From: Cohaesibacter sp.
GTDB lineage: Bacteria > Pseudomonadota > Alphaproteobacteria > Rhizobiales > Cohaesibacteraceae
NCBI GenBank assembly: GCA_025210795.1
Contig: JAOAQZ010000042.1
Coordinates: 60,739 to 124,738, forward strand
Reading direction: 5' to 3'
DNA: 64,000 bases
Shown: one piece after another, positions 1 to 8,469 of the stretch
How positions within the stretch are numbered: position 1 is the first letter of the stretch
Layout: every line of letters begins with the position of its first letter
Notes under the pieces: model-generated
The model's database searches: none
What the model saw: the letters and a program-made list of their open reading frames with translations, nothing else
What the model was told of the DNA's origin: nothing
Position numbers and translations under genes: made by a program

Positions 1-32
1 ATCCAAAATTCTAAGAAGTCGAGGGGCGTAAA

Positions 33-3000
33 ATGTCATACGGGGAGCAAGGGAAAAAATCGGAATTATCGTCTCTGGTTCGCTCAAAAATTGAGAATCT
101 TCGACCTAAGCTCTTGGATCTCAGTCGAAGAAATCCCCTTCTTTCCACCCGTTTTTCGACCCGATCCAGTGGCATTCTCCGGGTGGTCGATGAGGTTCCT
201 GGAAATCTCTACGATGATTTGGCGTCGGGCCAGACGATGCGGTTTGTTCCCCTTCCACCTTTAGAAGACGATCCCAAGGACGAAAGGACACGAGAGTTCC
301 AGTTGGCTTACGCAGAGGCCAAGCTTACGGACGAGACCTATCAAATATTCCTTGGGAAAATAGACCATAATGCAACAAACCACGCAGAGGAGATATTCCG
401 AGCCGAACGGGAGTTGAAGGATCGGGTTCGCGAAGCCCTGAACATGCCCGCCCGCCAGACTAAGAATGATCTTTCCTTAAGCCAGCATGCGCTGAATAAT
501 GGGATCTCGCCGTCATATGAGTTGCCATTACCAGGCAGCGAACACGAGGATGGTCGTCACACCGACAGCGACATACAGACGTTGTTGCTTCCCGACGCAC
601 TGGAAACCCGCATGGGTTCCCTTATGACCAAGTGCCGGACTTGGGTACAGGAAACAGGGATAAATGTCCTGTATGTGGCATTTGGATTTCTCGAATGGAC
701 TGAGGCCGGGACGTCAAAGGTGTCCTATTCTCCTCTTGTCCTGCTCCCGGTTGAGTTGGAACGAAAGAAAACACAGGACGGTCTGGAATATTCCATCCGG
801 ACCACTGGCGACGGAGCCGAGACCAATTCGGTTCTTGCAGAAAAATTGCGGTTGGACTTCGGCATTGAGATCCCGCAAATGCACGGAAGTACAATAGAGG
901 ACTATATCTGCGAGATAGCGGAACTGTCACCGAATAGCCTTAGCTGGAAGATCCGTCGGCAGGTTGCACTGGGAGCGTTCCCTTCGTCCCGCATGGCGAT
1001 GTATTATGACCTGGAAACAGCCGCTGGCAACTATGATACGCACGAAGTGATTGGCGAACTGTTTGGGGGCACGCCTGTTTTGGCTGGGGCATCCCCGTTC
1101 GGCGAGGAATATGAGGTAGATTCGCCTGATATTGAAAAGAAGGTTCCCTTCTTGGTCAGTGATGCAGATTCATCGCAGTTTAGCACGATCGTAGATGTGC
1201 TTGATGGCAAGAACCTGGCAGTCGAGGGACCTCCGGGTTCGGGTAAGTCGCAAACCATCGTGAACACAGTTGCCGCAGCATTGGCAAATGGCCAGAAGGT
1301 TCTTTTCGTCGCTGAAAAAATGGCCGCGCTTGACGTCGTGAAATCTCGCCTCGAAGCGGTCGGGCTCGGCGAGTTCATTTTGTCGTTGCAGGCGAGTAAG
1401 TCGACGAAAGAACAGGTTATTTCCTCTCTTCGCGACCGGGTCGAGATGGAGATTTCGGGCGTCAATGCAGGATACGACAAGAAGGTCGCTGATTTTCGCA
1501 AGGCACGGGACGAGATATCTGAATATATCGAAGTGATTTCCTCTCCGTACAAGAAGACGGGAATGACAGTTTTCGAGATACTCGGGAAATCGATTGCAAC
1601 GAACAAGGTACTGCATGAGTTGCAAAGGCAGATGCAGACGGCGACCTTTAGGCATGTTGAGGACTTCACCCCCGAGAAATTCGAAGAGATCAGAGAGATC
1701 TGTCAGCAGATTGAGAACTCTTGGGGGGAGGTAAGTGCTGCAGGTGGTTACTGGAAAGGAACCAAGGTCAGGGATCTCAACCCGTTCAATACCGACGAAA
1801 TTCTGGATGGGGCGCGATATGCCTCGGAGATTTACGGCAAGTTGGCGGACGTCAGCCGGGCATTGTCTGGCTATGGTATTTGCGAAAATTCCGAAATGGA
1901 ACAGTTGGCGCTGGTGAAGGCGGCGCTTGATCAGGATCAGGAGACCGTTTCCAAAATCGATTGGCCGTTTCTCACAAAGGCATTGGATTTAGAATGTTTC
2001 GGTCGGGTTAGATCATTTTTAGCTCAGTGCGATGAGGTGAGGGCGCGGATAAAAGAAGCGGAAGAAGATGTTACCGAGCCACTTGATCCTTCCCGGCCTC
2101 AGCAGTTGAAAATACTGGCAAAGAAGGCAGAACAGATTTCCCTTCCGGGCCTCTCACCCGACCAGATCAGTATGGTGAGGCAACAGAATGCAAACAATAA
2201 GGAGACATATGAGAGGGTATGCAGGATTATTGCTCCGATTGCGTCGGTATATTCTTCCTGCAAGGGTTGGACACTCGCATCCGTTTTGAAGGCGTGTGAT
2301 ATCGTGTCCAGTGTCGGTAGCGAGACATTGTCTCTACGCGATCAGAAACTGGCTGATCCTGCCTTTAAGGTTATATTGAATAACTGCGCTGGCCGTATAC
2401 GAGATCTACGTGCGAGGCGTGAAGCCCTCGAACAAGAATTCCTGCTGGACGGCTTGCCGTCCTATTCCGAGATCATTGACCATGCAATGGTGCTTGAAAC
2501 TGCTGGAGCATTCTCCTTCCTCTCGTCCGATTTTAAACGTTCAAAACGGTTTTACCTGTCCAAGGCAAAGGGGAGTAGTTTCGATAAATCCGCAGCATCT
2601 ACCGGATTGTCAAGGCTTGCTGCCTGGGTCAAGGGCAAGGAAGAGTTGGAAAGGGATCCGCAACTCATTGCCCTTCTGGGGGTTCGGTTCAACGGATTGG
2701 ATTCCGATTTCTCAGGGATTGCAAATGTCCTTAATTTTTATCACCGCATTGATGATGAGTTGCCCGGTATTGAGAATATTGACCTCAGGAATTTCTTGAA
2801 ATTTGCAGATGCGGATTTGGTGACTTCCTTGCGGAATGGCCGGGTAGATGGTGAAAGCAACTCACAATTGGATTGTACCTATGGGGAAGTGCAGGAGATC
2901 CTCGAACATATACGGCAAGAAGAGTCGGTCTTTGAGGAAATCGTCCAAGAAATTGAGAGCCTGACTTCGGTCTTGAAAAACAGATCCAGTGCCAACGTGG

Positions 3001-5642
3001 ATTGGCTGCGACAATGCGCTGAAGAACTTGCGGAGATCCAGGTCGTCGTGGATGTACTCTCGCAGGACGATGCGGCAAAAACTATCCTTGGCGATCATTT
3101 TAAGGGGCATAATACGGACAGGCGGGTGGTCGGCGCGGAGATGGATATCGCGGAGCATGTCTCTCAATTGGAGCTGAAAAATCGAGAAGCTGTGCTTTTG
3201 TCGTTCGAGAAAGGCAATCATGCCGATCTAAAAGAGGCTTTGCAAAAGCGTTGCCAGCTTGAAGAGAGCACCTATGACGCTCTCCTTTCTCTGGCAGAAT
3301 CCTCAAAGATGGAGATCAGTTCCTTCTATAGGGGATCGAGCAGAGAAACAGCGAATTTCCTACAAGACGCCTCCCAAGACAGGGATGGACTGCAGGTCCA
3401 TTCTAAATTGCATGCCAGTATCGAAAGGCTGAGGGAGAAGGGATATGGTGTCGTCATAGACTACCTGCTTTCCTCCGATAAAGGATTGTCCGGTCTCAGT
3501 GCCGCAATGGAAGCCATCTTGGCCCGCTCTCTTACCAAATCAGTGTATTCGACATACGGGAACGTGTTGGCAAACTATGACGGAAGCCGATTAAATGACC
3601 TTAGGAAGCGGATTGCAACGATCGACAAGGAACTGATACGTCTTTCGAAAGCTCACCTCAGGAGCAAGATCTTCAGTTCCTCCTATCCCCCGGCTGGTGT
3701 CGGTTCGGGAAGAAAGTCGACATGGACGGAATTATCGCTCATCTATAACGAGATCAACAAGTCTCGAAGATACGTTCCCGTCAGGGACCTTACAAGGAGG
3801 GCCGGACGGGCGCTGCTTGAGTTGAAGCCTTGTTGGATGATGTCTCCACTGGCTGTTGCCCAATATATCCAACAAGGGGCGCTGGAATTTGACTTGGTTA
3901 TCATCGACGAGGCGTCGCAGATGACCCCGGAAAATGCTGTCGGCGCAATTCTGCGTAGCCGAAAGGCGATGGTCGTGGGAGATACAAACCAATTACCCCC
4001 TTCAAACTTCTTCAATAAGGTGTTTGAGGACGAGGATGCAGACGAGGATGAGAGCGTCACCGACGAGTCAATTCTTGAAATGGCTAATTCAGCATTTCGC
4101 CCAGCGCGGCGGCTTCGCTGGCATTACCGCTCGAGGCATTCGGGTCTGATCGCCTTTTCCAACCACCATATCTACAATGATGATCTGGTTGTCTTTCCAT
4201 CCGCCACGGAAGCGCAACAGGAGCATATGGGGGTCAAGCTCATTCCGGTTGAAGGCAGGTATTCATCGGGAACGAATATAGATGAAGCCAAGGTGATGGT
4301 CGATCATATCATCAAATTCATGAAGGAGTCGAAGGACCGATCTCTTGGTGTTGTCACCTTGAACCAGAAGCAGAGGGACTTGATCCTTGAGGAAATGAAT
4401 TTCGCGATCAAGGATAACAATCACGTTTCAAGATATGTTGAAAAATGGGAGGAAGAGAATGATGGCTTAGAGTCCTTCTTCGTCAAGAATCTGGAAAATG
4501 TACAGGGTGATGAGAGGGATGTTATCTTCATTGGCACGGTCTATGGCCCGGCCGAGATTGGCGGCCCCGTCATGCAACGGTTTGGCCCAATCAATGGGGT
4601 GGCGGGTAAACGCAGGCTCAACGTTCTGTTTTCCCGTGCCAAGCAACAGATCGTCACGTTTTCTTCAATGAAGAGTTCGGATATCGTGGCCGAAGAGAAT
4701 GGAAATCCCGGCGCCTATATGTTGAAGCAATGGCTGGATTATTCCAAGACGGGAATACTCCATGCGGGTATCCAGACCGAAAGAGAGCCGGATTCTGACT
4801 TCGAGGTCCATGTGATTGAACAATTGAAGTCGATTGGGTGCATCCCGGTGCCTCAGGTCGGTGTGGCTGGTTATTTCATTGATATCGGTGTGAGGCATCC
4901 GGATTGGCCACACGGATTTATTCTTGGTATTGAATGCGATGGAGCAACCTATCATTCCTCGAAGTCCGCGAGGGATCGGGATCGATTAAGACAAGAAGTT
5001 TTGGAAGGATTGGGATGGCAGTTCCATCGGATCTGGTCGACAGACTGGTTCTCAAATCCCCAAGGCGAGGTGGAGAAGCTTCGTAAGATAATCGCAGCAC
5101 GTCTGGCTGATCTAAAGGCCAGAGAACAGGAATTCGTCAAAGCTCCGTTCATCGAAGATGAAATCCCGGAAGCGAAGGAGCCGAGCGATGCTAGGGTAGC
5201 CCACAAGGAGAAGCAATTCGCCCCGATCATTGTTAAAGAGCCTACCAAGAAACTGGAGAAAGGAGACCTGGATTTATTCGATCACTCATTGCCGAAAAAT
5301 CCAAGAGATGAAGATGGCAAGCTTTCCGCACCTGCCAGAGGCAATATCACCCAAAAGCCCGATGAACCCGGTCTATTTTCCACGCCGGCTAAAACAGTAG
5401 AAAATGAAGGAGCGGACGTCGGAGACAGAGTGCGTCTTAAATATCTCGACGGCACGAGGAATGAAATAGAAATTACGCTCAGCGAAACGGAACATGTGAC
5501 AGCGAAAAAGATCTTCCATATCGACGAACCCTTGGGTGAGGCTGTCTATGGGGCGCAAGAAGGTGAAGAAATCGAGGTATGGGTTGGAGGCGATGCGCGT
5601 AAGGCCGTTGTTTTGAGAATTAATCCAGATCACGGCAATTAA
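33..5642 (+). CDS. DUF4011-type SF1 helicase with Vsr/DUF559-like nuclease and GreA-like C-terminus
   Basis: This 1869-residue protein begins with a DUF4011-like signature (KLLDLSRRNPLL, about residue 25). Walker A (GPPGSGKS) is at about 399-406. A roughly 890-residue, largely helical insert separates it from Walker B (VIIDEAS, about 1289-1295), followed by GDTNQLPP and the SF1 motif VI region (RRLNVLFSRAKQ, about 1525). A Vsr/DUF559-like nuclease follows, with IECDGATYHSS at about 1633 and then RDRDRLR, LGW and HRIWSTDW. Residues 1796-1869 resemble the C-terminal domain of GreA/GreB. The start has a good ribosome binding site (GAGGGGC, 21-27). DUF4011-helicase-nuclease proteins are known from anti-phage defence surveys, so a defence role is likely but inferred. 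It stands alone here, although partners could lie left of the window. AGG and ATA codons appear commoner than in the neighbours, hinting at transfer. Confidence 0.9.
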   Translation: MSYGEQGKKSELSSLVRSKIENLRPKLLDLSRRNPLLSTRFSTRSSGILRVVDEVPGNLYDDLASGQTMRFVPLPPLEDDPKDERTREFQLAYAEAKLTDETYQIFLGKIDHNATNHAEEIFRAERELKDRVREALNMPARQTKNDLSLSQHALNNGISPSYELPLPGSEHEDGRHTDSDIQTLLLPDALETRMGSLMTKCRTWVQETGINVLYVAFGFLEWTEAGTSKVSYSPLVLLPVELERKKTQDGLEYSIRTTGDGAETNSVLAEKLRLDFGIEIPQMHGSTIEDYICEIAELSPNSLSWKIRRQVALGAFPSSRMAMYYDLETAAGNYDTHEVIGELFGGTPVLAGASPFGEEYEVDSPDIEKKVPFLVSDADSSQFSTIVDVLDGKNLAVEGPPGSGKSQTIVNTVAAALANGQKVLFVAEKMAALDVVKSRLEAVGLGEFILSLQASKSTKEQVISSLRDRVEMEISGVNAGYDKKVADFRKARDEISEYIEVISSPYKKTGMTVFEILGKSIATNKVLHELQRQMQTATFRHVEDFTPEKFEEIREICQQIENSWGEVSAAGGYWKGTKVRDLNPFNTDEILDGARYASEIYGKLADVSRALSGYGICENSEMEQLALVKAALDQDQETVSKIDWPFLTKALDLECFGRVRSFLAQCDEVRARIKEAEEDVTEPLDPSRPQQLKILAKKAEQISLPGLSPDQISMVRQQNANNKETYERVCRIIAPIASVYSSCKGWTLASVLKACDIVSSVGSETLSLRDQKLADPAFKVILNNCAGRIRDLRARREALEQEFLLDGLPSYSEIIDHAMVLETAGAFSFLSSDFKRSKRFYLSKAKGSSFDKSAASTGLSRLAAWVKGKEELERDPQLIALLGVRFNGLDSDFSGIANVLNFYHRIDDELPGIENIDLRNFLKFADADLVTSLRNGRVDGESNSQLDCTYGEVQEILEHIRQEESVFEEIVQEIESLTSVLKNRSSANVDWLRQCAEELAEIQVVVDVLSQDDAAKTILGDHFKGHNTDRRVVGAEMDIAEHVSQLELKNREAVLLSFEKGNHADLKEALQKRCQLEESTYDALLSLAESSKMEISSFYRGSSRETANFLQDASQDRDGLQVHSKLHASIERLREKGYGVVIDYLLSSDKGLSGLSAAMEAILARSLTKSVYSTYGNVLANYDGSRLNDLRKRIATIDKELIRLSKAHLRSKIFSSSYPPAGVGSGRKSTWTELSLIYNEINKSRRYVPVRDLTRRAGRALLELKPCWMMSPLAVAQYIQQGALEFDLVIIDEASQMTPENAVGAILRSRKAMVVGDTNQLPPSNFFNKVFEDEDADEDESVTDESILEMANSAFRPARRLRWHYRSRHSGLIAFSNHHIYNDDLVVFPSATEAQQEHMGVKLIPVEGRYSSGTNIDEAKVMVDHIIKFMKESKDRSLGVVTLNQKQRDLILEEMNFAIKDNNHVSRYVEKWEEENDGLESFFVKNLENVQGDERDVIFIGTVYGPAEIGGPVMQRFGPINGVAGKRRLNVLFSRAKQQIVTFSSMKSSDIVAEENGNPGAYMLKQWLDYSKTGILHAGIQTEREPDSDFEVHVIEQLKSIGCIPVPQVGVAGYFIDIGVRHPDWPHGFILGIECDGATYHSSKSARDRDRLRQEVLEGLGWQFHRIWSTDWFSNPQGEVEKLRKIIAARLADLKAREQEFVKAPFIEDEIPEAKEPSDARVAHKEKQFAPIIVKEPTKKLEKGDLDLFDHSLPKNPRDEDGKLSAPARGNITQKPDEPGLFSTPAKTVENEGADVGDRVRLKYLDGTRNEIEITLSETEHVTAKKIFHIDEPLGEAVYGAQEGEEIEVWVGGDARKAVVLRINPDHGN

Positions 5643-5772
5643 TTCTCACGCAAGATCAGAAAACAGATATATTGGTGGCTATTGCTTCTCTAGCCGCCAT
5701 CTGTTTTGTGTAGCGCTTTCTCTTCCAAAAATAGCTGTCTTTTATGCCTCAAGCTTTTTGAGCATTTTGCTA

Positions 5773-7095
5773 TCAAAGATAAATAGCCATCAAACTCTGG
5801 GTGCGCTCGATCGTCCAAAGGATAGCAAAGGAGCCTGCAACCACAACGCCAAGATATTTCAAGCTTTTTGGCCATGTCGGTCCCAGTTTTTGTAGAGGCC
5901 AAAGCAGGGCGAAAACAGCCAGAACAATTGTGATCTGTCCTAATTCAACACCTGCATTGAAGCCGATGAGTGCAAGCCACAGTTGGTTTACGCCATCCCC
6001 CAGAAGGTCACCAAGAACGAAAGAAAAGCCATAACCATGAATGAGGCCTATAAAGGCCGCTGCCAGAAAAAGATTGCGTTTGATCGTCTTGTTATTGTTA
6101 CGGTCGGAAAAGGTGCTCTTCAAAACCAAAAAAGCAGCATAGAGGATTGATATCGCAATGGCGGTTTCAATCGCCGGAATAAACCAGTCTCCTTGCGGAG
6201 AAAACCCGAAATATCCAAGAAAAAGCGTAACGCTATGGCCCAGAGTAAAACCGGTCACAGACCACAGAATTGAGGCTGAAATACCAGATGCCAAGGCAAG
6301 GCAAACCACAAAGAGGACATGGTCAAGGCCAATAAAGATATGCCAGATGCCTTGCCAAATGAAGCTTGCAAGGGAAGACAGCCAAGACCCGTCAAGCCGA
6401 AGCGGGTCCAACATTTGGCCGGGGAATTGCTTTGTGAAAGGGGGATCAAAACGATGATCCATTACGGCATTGTTGATGATGATCTGCGAGGGTAAGTTAA
6501 TCTTAGGTAGGACGGACTGGATGCTCAGTGCACTATCAGGCCGATTGGTGGGAAGGAAAATCTCAACATCAAACAAGGCATCAACGATATAGATTGTGTC
6601 GCTTAATTGAATGGTGGGTCGGGCGACAAAATCGTCCAAAGCGCGTGAAGCTCCACTGGGCGTTATGAAGTCTGGATGGTCAGCTTGAGAGAAAAAGGCA
6701 GCTCTTTTGGGCTGGGCGATCACCGCCTTGTCATCAATGGTGAAGGCATAGCCTTCGGCCAAAAAGTCAGCCAGTGCAGACGACCGGTTTCGGGCCGCAT
6801 GCTGATCCAATTGAAAATACGGCCTCCCGTCAATAATTTTTCTGGACAGAAATGGGGGAAGGCTCTGCCCCTTGTTGTTATGTTGTGTTGTAAGAAAGCT
6901 TCCGTAGACGAGGGGGGCGGGAATACGCAAATAGACCAGAATACCTTGCTCGTTAGCGGCGTTTTCCGTCTTGGTTATATGGATCAGGCGAGCGCCGGAA
7001 TCGGTCGTGAAATGAGCCAGGGCAGTGGACCCCATCAGTCCTATAATCATCAGCAGAAAACAAAATTGAAAGAATATGCGTGAAAGTAAGGACAT
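5773..7095 (-). CDS. HupE/UreJ-family membrane protein with exported N-terminal domain
   Basis: The protein is about 440 residues. An N-terminal signal peptide (MSLLSRIFFQ, hydrophobic stretch, then ALAHF) is followed by a soluble extracytoplasmic region of about 230 residues. The C-terminal multi-spanning HupE/UreJ_2 domain has the family motifs GLDHVLF, FTLGHSVTLFLG, IGLIHGYGF and FNAGVELGQ. HupE relatives are believed to move nickel or cobalt, the conserved histidines and acids lying in the membrane helices; transport here is inferred. I chose the ATG at 7095 because GGAAAG lies just upstream and it starts the signal peptide. A longer frame opening with TTG at 7200 has no such support. The gene converges on the helicase gene, and no riboswitch is visible in front of it. 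Confidence 0.85.
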   Translation of the reverse strand: MSLLSRIFFQFCFLLMIIGLMGSTALAHFTTDSGARLIHITKTENAANEQGILVYLRIPAPLVYGSFLTTQHNNKGQSLPPFLSRKIIDGRPYFQLDQHAARNRSSALADFLAEGYAFTIDDKAVIAQPKRAAFFSQADHPDFITPSGASRALDDFVARPTIQLSDTIYIVDALFDVEIFLPTNRPDSALSIQSVLPKINLPSQIIINNAVMDHRFDPPFTKQFPGQMLDPLRLDGSWLSSLASFIWQGIWHIFIGLDHVLFVVCLALASGISASILWSVTGFTLGHSVTLFLGYFGFSPQGDWFIPAIETAIAISILYAAFLVLKSTFSDRNNNKTIKRNLFLAAAFIGLIHGYGFSFVLGDLLGDGVNQLWLALIGFNAGVELGQITIVLAVFALLWPLQKLGPTWPKSLKYLGVVVAGSFAILWTIERTQSLMAIYL

Positions 7096-7269
7096 GGTCT
7101 TTCCATTCATCAAGCTGCTGCAATCAGCATATTGATATCGGGCTGCGCAGGGGGAGGCGAAAGAGTGTGCCCCGTTCTTACAAAAAGGCATGATTGCCAA
7201 TCGGTCAATGGTGGTTTTATCACTTTCTATGATGAATTATGTGACTAGAATTTATATGAAATAACCCTC

Positions 7270-7833
7270 TCAAGCCAGTTGCTTCAAATGGAAAAGCGCA
7301 TCAGGCTCTGTCCCCATCAAACGCTCGACCATATCCTGTTCGAACGCCTGATATCTGGCCTGCTCTTCATCACTGCCTTTGCGAGCCTGAAAACGAGATG
7401 TCATGGTGTGGAACTCATCGGTAAACAAGCCCTCAATCGGATAAAGGCCAATGCGTTTTCCTTCATATTCAAACTCAAAATAGAAGCGGCCGACCAAAGC
7501 TTGAGGAGCTTCTTGGGGCAGATCTTTGGTTTTGACTGTTACATTGATCTCATTGCGGGTACGCCCGCGCAAGACAAGCTCGGTGCAATCAACCACTCCA
7601 GGGCTGGGAAAGCCGATTTGCATTGAAATCTCATTGCGCTCAACAAGCCGATCAGGTGCCAAATGGGCAAAGGCACAGCGAAAGAGTTGGAACATTAACG
7701 CCGTTGCGATGATCTTATCCGGCCCGGCATAGCGTACCATATCTGAATGCGTAAAAGAGAGGGGGCAATCTCCCCCCTTCAGATCAAGGCTGGGTTCGCG
7801 CCGGGGCAAGATTTTGTAGGGATCGCTCATCAT
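7270..7833 (-). CDS. Conserved-looking protein of unknown function (187 aa)
   Basis: I do not recognise this family. The protein is soluble, without signal peptide or membrane segment. It starts MMSDPYKILPRREPSLDL and has a mixed alpha/beta composition with several beta-like stretches (for example TRNEINVTVKT and GRFYFEFEYEGKRIGLYPIEG). The C-terminal 60 residues look helical and charged. The start has GGAG seven bases upstream and two consecutive ATG codons; the first is used. The gene stands alone between the HupE-family gene and a gene-poor stretch. Its coding character (codon use, one long open frame with an RBS) supports a real gene, but the sequence gives no functional clue. Confidence 0.75.
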   Translation of the reverse strand: MMSDPYKILPRREPSLDLKGGDCPLSFTHSDMVRYAGPDKIIATALMFQLFRCAFAHLAPDRLVERNEISMQIGFPSPGVVDCTELVLRGRTRNEINVTVKTKDLPQEAPQALVGRFYFEFEYEGKRIGLYPIEGLFTDEFHTMTSRFQARKGSDEEQARYQAFEQDMVERLMGTEPDALFHLKQLA

Positions 7834-8469
7834 CTACTCCATGGCAGTTCTAAGTCAAATCGTAAACCCACAGGGCTAGAGCAAACGCTGCCTAAGCGGA
7901 GAGGACTATTGGCAAACAGTCTGCCAAACAAGCGCTCAGAAGCTCTCCAAGACCAACTCCAGTCTTAAAGCCCCCATTCGGTGCGGGAATTTGCAAGGGA
8001 TAAAGCCAACACGGGCGCTACCCACTGAACAAATTGTCATCCCACACTAGCCGGGAGAGAAAGCAGAGCTTGCTGTCTTTGCCCGGGACATGGTCTGGAT
8101 CATACATGGTTTGAAACGGGGCATGGAAAAGGGGTTGATAAAAATATGAGTTCTATATGCATGTATATCTAAATTGAATTGGGAGTCAATTGATAAAATT
8201 TTCAAAATCGAATTAAAGTTCTGTAATTATTATAGTTATAATTACTTATGAGAATGAGTTGCAATACTAATTTCATCTTTCAGCCACGTATCTTCCTGTC
8301 AAGAAGGCACGCAACACGCCTGTATGCTGTTACCGGGCATCTGCTTGGTTTCCAAAGCGTGAGGGCATTCAAAACAAAGCCCTTGCAGGTCAATCAACTG
8401 CAAGGGCCATTTTGTCTCAAGGAAGTCTAACCTTGTTAATCGACGGCTGCACTTGTGAAACTTGAATGG
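7834..8469. other. Gene-poor stretch between unknown gene and fusion gene
   Basis: No convincing gene was found in these 636 bases. They contain an imperfect hairpin at about 8051-8086 (CCGGG paired with CCCGG plus an inner stem), an AT-rich section at 8140-8260, and the terminator described separately at 8379-8407. A 60-codon open frame at 8248-8430 has no clear ribosome binding site and runs across the terminator, so it is probably chance. Confidence 0.5.
8371..8410 (-). terminator. Intrinsic terminator of the fusion gene
   Basis: A perfect 10-bp stem (GCCCTTGCAG at 8379-8388, CTGCAAGGGC at 8398-8407) with a 9-base loop lies about 60 bases after the stop of the kinase-peptidase-aminotransferase gene. 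It is followed on the minus strand by a T-rich tail (TTTGTTTTG). Confidence 0.75.

Noticed and set aside
8240..8275. Fur-box-like sequence (ATGAGAAT near TTGCAAT)
   Set aside because: Only partly symmetric and no gene starts nearby; not distinguishable from chance in an AT-rich stretch.
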